Part shown: positions 5,504-7,685 of the stretch, one piece after another
Position numbering within the stretch: the stretch's first letter is position 1
How the letters are laid out: each line of letters opens with the position of its first letter
The notes under the pieces: generated by a model
Databases searched by the model: none
Told to the model about the DNA's origin: nothing
The model's input: only the letters and a program-made list of their open reading frames with translations
Source of the DNA: JAAYZQ01 sp034428935
Lineage (GTDB): Bacteria; Chloroflexota; Anaerolineae; JAAYZQ01
Assembly (NCBI GenBank): GCA_034428935.1
Contig: DAOUHB010000248.1
Location: 1-7,685 of the forward strand
DNA length: 7,685 nucleotides
Direction of reading: 5' to 3'
Position numbers and translations under genes: made by a program

Positions 5504-6525
5504 GCCTCACCTCCCGCGCCGCCGGCCGGCGCTGCCGCGTCCAGGGGGCTGCCCTGGTAGATCTGGTCGATGACCGCCTCGATGGGCGGGTCCTCCACGG
5601 CCAGGTCGACGACGGGCAGGGTCTCCAGCAGGCGGGCGGTGAGGGCGGGCGCCTCGTCACCGGGCACGCGCAGCGTCAGCCGGCCGTTCTCCCGCTCCAC
5701 CACGTCCACGCCCGGGGGCAGGGCCACCTCGCCGCCGCCATTGCGGACGGCCAGGCGCAGCAGCTTGAAGGGGGCCAGCCGGTGGGCCAGCGCCTTCAGC
5801 TCGCCGTCGTACAGCAGCCGCCCCTCGTGGATGAGGATGACCCGCGGGCAGAGGGCCACGACGTCGGCCATGTAGTGGCTGGTGAGGATGACCGTCACTC
5901 CGCTGCGCCGGTTGTGCTCGCCCAGAAAGCGCCGCAGCCGCCCCTGCATCGTCACGTCCAGGCCGAGCGTCGGCTCGTCCAGGAAGAGCACCTCGGGCCG
6001 GTGGAGGAGGCCGGCCACCAGCTCGCACTTCATCCGCTCGCCCAGCGACAGGTTGCGCACCGGCCGGGCCAGGAGGTCCTCCATCTCCAGCAGGGCCACG
6101 AGCTCGTCCAGCGTGCGGCGATAGTCCGCCGGCGCCAGGCGATAGATCTGGGCCAGCACCTGGAAGGTCTCCAGGGGCGGGATGTCCCACAGCATCTGGC
6201 TGCGGTTGCCCATGACCATGCTGATGCGCTGCAGGTAGGCCGGGCGGCGCTCCCAGGGCACGAAACCCAGGACCGAGGCCCGGCCGCCGCTGGGGTGCAG
6301 CAGGCCGGAGAGCATCTTGAGGGTCGTCGTCTTGCCGGCGCCGTTGGGCCCGATAAAGCCCACCATCTCGCCGGCCTGCACCTCGAAGCGCAGGTCGCAC
6401 ACGGCGGCCACGTCGCGGTAGGTGCGCCGCACCAGGCCGCGCAGCGACCCGATCAGGCCGGCGCTGCCCTCGGGCACGCGATAGGTCTTGGCCAGGTCGT
6501 CGACCTGGATGTGTGGATCGGCCAT
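5500..6525 (-). CDS. ABC transporter ATP-binding protein (COG4586-like)
   Basis: The 341-residue cytoplasmic ATPase powers the two permeases downstream. All nucleotide-binding motifs are intact: Walker A GPNGAGKT (59-66), Q-loop Gln110 in GNRSQ, ABC signature LSLGE (159-163, a common variant of LSGGQ), Walker B VLFLDE (179-184) with catalytic E184, D-loop near LGLD (187-190) and switch His217 in TSHYM. A C-terminal extension of about 100 residues after the nucleotide-binding domain is usual in this subfamily and probably helps subunit contact or regulation. It ends in an Ala/Gly-rich tail. The ATG at 6525 has a GAGGAGA site about 5 nt upstream. It overlaps the next permease by 4 nt. No promoter is evident directly upstream, so transcription may come through the reductase gene. 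Confidence 0.95.
   Translation of the reverse strand: MADPHIQVDDLAKTYRVPEGSAGLIGSLRGLVRRTYRDVAAVCDLRFEVQAGEMVGFIGPNGAGKTTTLKMLSGLLHPSGGRASVLGFVPWERRPAYLQRISMVMGNRSQMLWDIPPLETFQVLAQIYRLAPADYRRTLDELVALLEMEDLLARPVRNLSLGERMKCELVAGLLHRPEVLFLDEPTLGLDVTMQGRLRRFLGEHNRRSGVTVILTSHYMADVVALCPRVILIHEGRLLYDGELKALAHRLAPFKLLRLAVRNGGGEVALPPGVDVVERENGRLTLRVPGDEAPALTARLLETLPVVDLAVEDPPIEAVIDQIYQGSPLDAAAPAGGAGGEA
5510..5515 (-). promoter_or_regulatory. Ribosome binding site of the GTG-start permease
   Basis: On the minus strand GGGAGG lies 6 nt before the GTG at 5503 and within the last codons of the ATPase gene. It supports the unusual start codon and the 4-nt overlap. Confidence 0.8.
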
Positions 6526-6567
6526 TCTTTTCTCCTCTAGACGGAACCGTGGATCGTGCTGCGACGA

Positions 6568-6599
6568 GGGCCGGGGCCCGGCTGCCCGGACCCCGGCCC
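6568..6599 (-). terminator. Strong GC hairpin between reductase and ABC ATPase
   Basis: The segment 6568-6581 is inverted at 6586-6599, giving a 14-bp stem (one position is a G-T pairing on the minus strand) around a 4-nt loop, GCAG on the minus strand. It lies 18 nt after the reductase stop and 42 nt before the ATPase start. No T-run follows, so it may be an attenuator, a partial terminator or an mRNA-stabilising element rather than a classic intrinsic terminator. The rest of the 92-nt gap shows only the ATPase ribosome binding site. Confidence 0.55.
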
Positions 6600-6617
6600 C
6601 TCAGAGGTCACGCGAGG

Positions 6618-7376
6618 TCAGGAAACCGTCCTGTAGCGCAGCCAGACCTGCCCGCCGCTCTGTACGAGCGCGGACATGAGCTCCAGGCGGGCGGGGTTTT
6701 CCTCGGGGCCCAGGGCCGGCGAGTCAAAGAGCGACGGCGTGTCCATCCCGCCGACGACGCCGGGCAGCAGCTCGACGTTGACCTCGTCGACCAGGCCGGC
6801 GCGGAGCAGCGCGCCGTTCATGCGGCCGCCCGCCGTCGACAGGAGGGTCGTCACCGCCAGGCTCGAGCCCAGCTTTTCCAGGGCCAGGGCCAGGTCCACC
6901 CGCTCGTCGCCGGCCACCAGGTAGGGGATGGCCTCGCGCCGGAGGTAGGCCAGGTAGGGCGCGGGGGTGGCGCGGCAGACGAGGATCAGGCTGTGCCAGC
7001 CCTGCCACTCCTCGCCGAAAAACGCGCCGTCTTTGATCCAGTTGCGCACCCGGCCGCGGCCGTCGACGCAGGTGAACCAGCCGCGGTGTCCCGGCCGGCC
7101 CGTGACCGACTCGGGCAAATAGTCTTCGTAGAGGTGCGAGGCGTCGCCTTCCACGGGCGGCAGCGGGGCGGGCTCGTCCTCGTCGCGCACCAGCGAGCCG
7201 CTGCCCTCCAGGCTGGCCTGGGGCTGGTGGAGGCTCCTGAGCCAGCGGTAAGCCTCCCCCGACTCTCCCATGGCCTGCCAGCGCTCGTCGCCCCACAACA
7301 GCAGCCTGTCGCGCGAGGCGGCGACGCGGCCGTCCAGAGACGCACTGTTGAACGTCACGACCTTTGGTTTTGCCAT
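6618..7376 (-). CDS. Dihydrofolate reductase-like (RibD C-terminal domain) family reductase
   Basis: The 252-residue cytoplasmic protein belongs to the RibD_C/DHFR-like fold. These are NAD(P)H-dependent reductases related to the reductase half of riboflavin-pathway RibD. Marks seen are the N-terminal strand VVTFNSASLDGRVA (6-19), a QASLEGSGSLVRDEDEP segment (53-69) matching the ribose-phosphate/NADPH loop, and TAGGRMNGALLRAGLVDE (181-198), the conserved glycine-rich cofactor motif. The LPESV-to-GRVRNW block (87-113) is an extra segment also seen in stand-alone members. There is no deaminase domain and no other riboflavin gene nearby, so a role in riboflavin synthesis is not implied and the substrate is unknown. 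The ATG at 7376 has an AAGGAGA site about 7 nt upstream and its own promoter at 7435-7443. It may be transcribed with the ABC transporter 92 nt downstream. Confidence 0.88.
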   Translation of the reverse strand: MAKPKVVTFNSASLDGRVAASRDRLLLWGDERWQAMGESGEAYRWLRSLHQPQASLEGSGSLVRDEDEPAPLPPVEGDASHLYEDYLPESVTGRPGHRGWFTCVDGRGRVRNWIKDGAFFGEEWQGWHSLILVCRATPAPYLAYLRREAIPYLVAGDERVDLALALEKLGSSLAVTTLLSTAGGRMNGALLRAGLVDEVNVELLPGVVGGMDTPSLFDSPALGPEENPARLELMSALVQSGGQVWLRYRTVS

Positions 7377-7403
7377 CGGGCCATCTCCTTCGAGCCAGGA
7401 TAC

Positions 7404-7425
7404 CCGGGCGGGGCCTTCCGCCCGG
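7404..7425 (-). other. Leader hairpin of the reductase transcript
   Basis: CCGGGCGG (7404-7411) and CCGCCCGG (7418-7425) are exact inverted copies around a 6-nt loop. With transcription expected to start near 7428, the hairpin would form at the very 5' end of the mRNA, about 27 nt before the start codon. It leaves the ribosome binding site free. A 5' protective hairpin, a regulator site in DNA, or chance in GC-rich sequence are all possible. Confidence 0.5.
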
Positions 7426-7434
7426 TTCGTGTCT

Positions 7435-7443
7435 ATTATATCA
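7435..7443 (-). promoter_or_regulatory. Extended -10 promoter of the reductase
   Basis: On the minus strand TGATATAAT is a perfect -10 (TATAAT, 7440-7435) with the extended TG element at 7443-7442. No good -35 is present at 16-18 nt; the hexamer there reads CCTCCA, which is usual for extended -10 promoters. The start is predicted near 7428, with a leader of about 52 nt. Confidence 0.65.
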
Positions 7444-7472
7444 CCCTGGTGTGCTACTGGAGGGTTGTGGAG
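7443..7472. repeat. 30-bp imperfect direct repeat, promoter-proximal copy
   Basis: ACCCTGGTGTGCT begins this copy and CTGGAGGGTTG follows. It matches 7507-7536 at 27 of 30 positions. ACCCT at the left and AGGGT at the right are inverted, giving weak dyad symmetry. It covers the -35 region and abuts the -10 of the reductase promoter. Confidence 0.75.
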
Positions 7473-7506
7473 CTTGCGCGCCCCCGGGCGGTGGAGGGGA
7501 TGGCAA

Positions 7507-7536
7507 ACCCTGGTGTGCTGCTGGAGGGTTGGGGGG
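7507..7536. repeat. 30-bp imperfect direct repeat, distal copy
   Basis: The second copy starts exactly 64 bp from the first. AACCCT (7506-7511) and AGGGTT (7525-7530) form a 6-bp inverted pair. It lies just after the stop codon (7540-7542) of the minus-strand gene at the window edge, so it could alternatively be a weak 3' hairpin for that gene; on that strand a short T-run follows the stem. Confidence 0.75.
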
Positions 7537-7539
7537 AGG

Positions 7540-7685
7540 TCACCCGTCCCGGCGCTGGATCATGGCCTCGATCTGGGCGATGAGGCTGGCGGCGCGCTCT
7601 TCCTGCTGCTCCAGGCTCGAGAGCCAGCGGTCGGCGGCGGTCTGGACGTCCTCGTCCGGCCGGGGCGTGTCCAGCGCCTGGCGCA
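7540..7685 (-). CDS. C-terminal fragment of an unidentified helical protein (5' end outside window)
   Basis: An open frame enters from the right edge and ends at a TGA (7542-7540), giving 47 complete codons. The visible tail starts RQALDTPRPDEDVQTAAD and then becomes strongly helical, with alternating charged and hydrophobic residues (DRWLSSLEQQEERAASLI and then IEAMIQRRDG), compatible with a coiled coil. Wobble positions are GC-rich like the neighbouring genes, which supports real coding. No family can be assigned from the fragment. It lies on the same strand as the reductase, 163 bp upstream of it. Confidence 0.7.
   Translation of the reverse strand, partial: RQALDTPRPDEDVQTAADRWLSSLEQQEERAASLIAQIEAMIQRRDG

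Noticed and set aside
4623..5660. In-frame upstream extension of the second permease.
   Set aside because: The extension overlaps the other permease and the ATPase in another frame. The ATG at 4622 has a good ribosome binding site and a typical family N-terminus.
6513..7583. 356-codon plus-strand frame opposite the reductase.
   Set aside because: It is antisense to a recognised reductase, is low-complexity, and has no matching family or start signal.

Overview
The window comes from a GC-rich bacterial chromosome with short intergenic gaps and mostly clear Shine-Dalgarno sites. Two stretches carry sigma70-type promoters, TTGACA-17-TGCTAAAGT and an extended -10 TGATATAAT. The gene families are widespread. 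A Chloroflexota-like or similar high-GC environmental lineage is plausible from the general style, but nothing here proves the taxon.

Region 1 (1 to about 1745) is an insertion sequence with one intact IS1182-type DDE transposase, less GC-rich at third positions than its neighbours. Its right edge can be placed near 1745 because the sequence then enters a repeat in the middle of one hairpin arm. Region 2 (about 1746-2068) is a non-coding array of three related, strongly palindromic repeat units. The middle unit forms a perfect 18-bp stem; the flanking units carry extra sequence inside one arm. Region 3 (2101-3799, + strand) is a promoter followed by a translationally coupled pair: a fumarylacetoacetate-hydrolase-family enzyme and an HpcH/HpaI-family aldolase. 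This looks like a small catabolic operon for 2-oxo acids or sugar acids, substrate unknown.

Region 4 (3831-7376, - strand) converges on region 3. In transcription order it has a RibD/DHFR-like reductase with its own extended -10 promoter, a strong hairpin, an ABC ATPase, and two six-helix ABC-2 permeases. The ATPase and first permease are coupled by a GTGA overlap. The last three genes form a complete ABC-2 transporter, probably an exporter, with one ATPase and two different permeases. Region 5 (7377-7685) holds the reductase control region, two 30-bp imperfect direct repeats 64 bp apart, and the C-terminal 47 codons of an unidentified helical protein running off the right edge.

I found no clearly new multi-gene system. 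The most unusual content is the hairpin-repeat array with an apparent paired base change and an IS landed in one arm, the doubled repeat at the reductase promoter, and the 14-bp stem hairpin between reductase and transporter.
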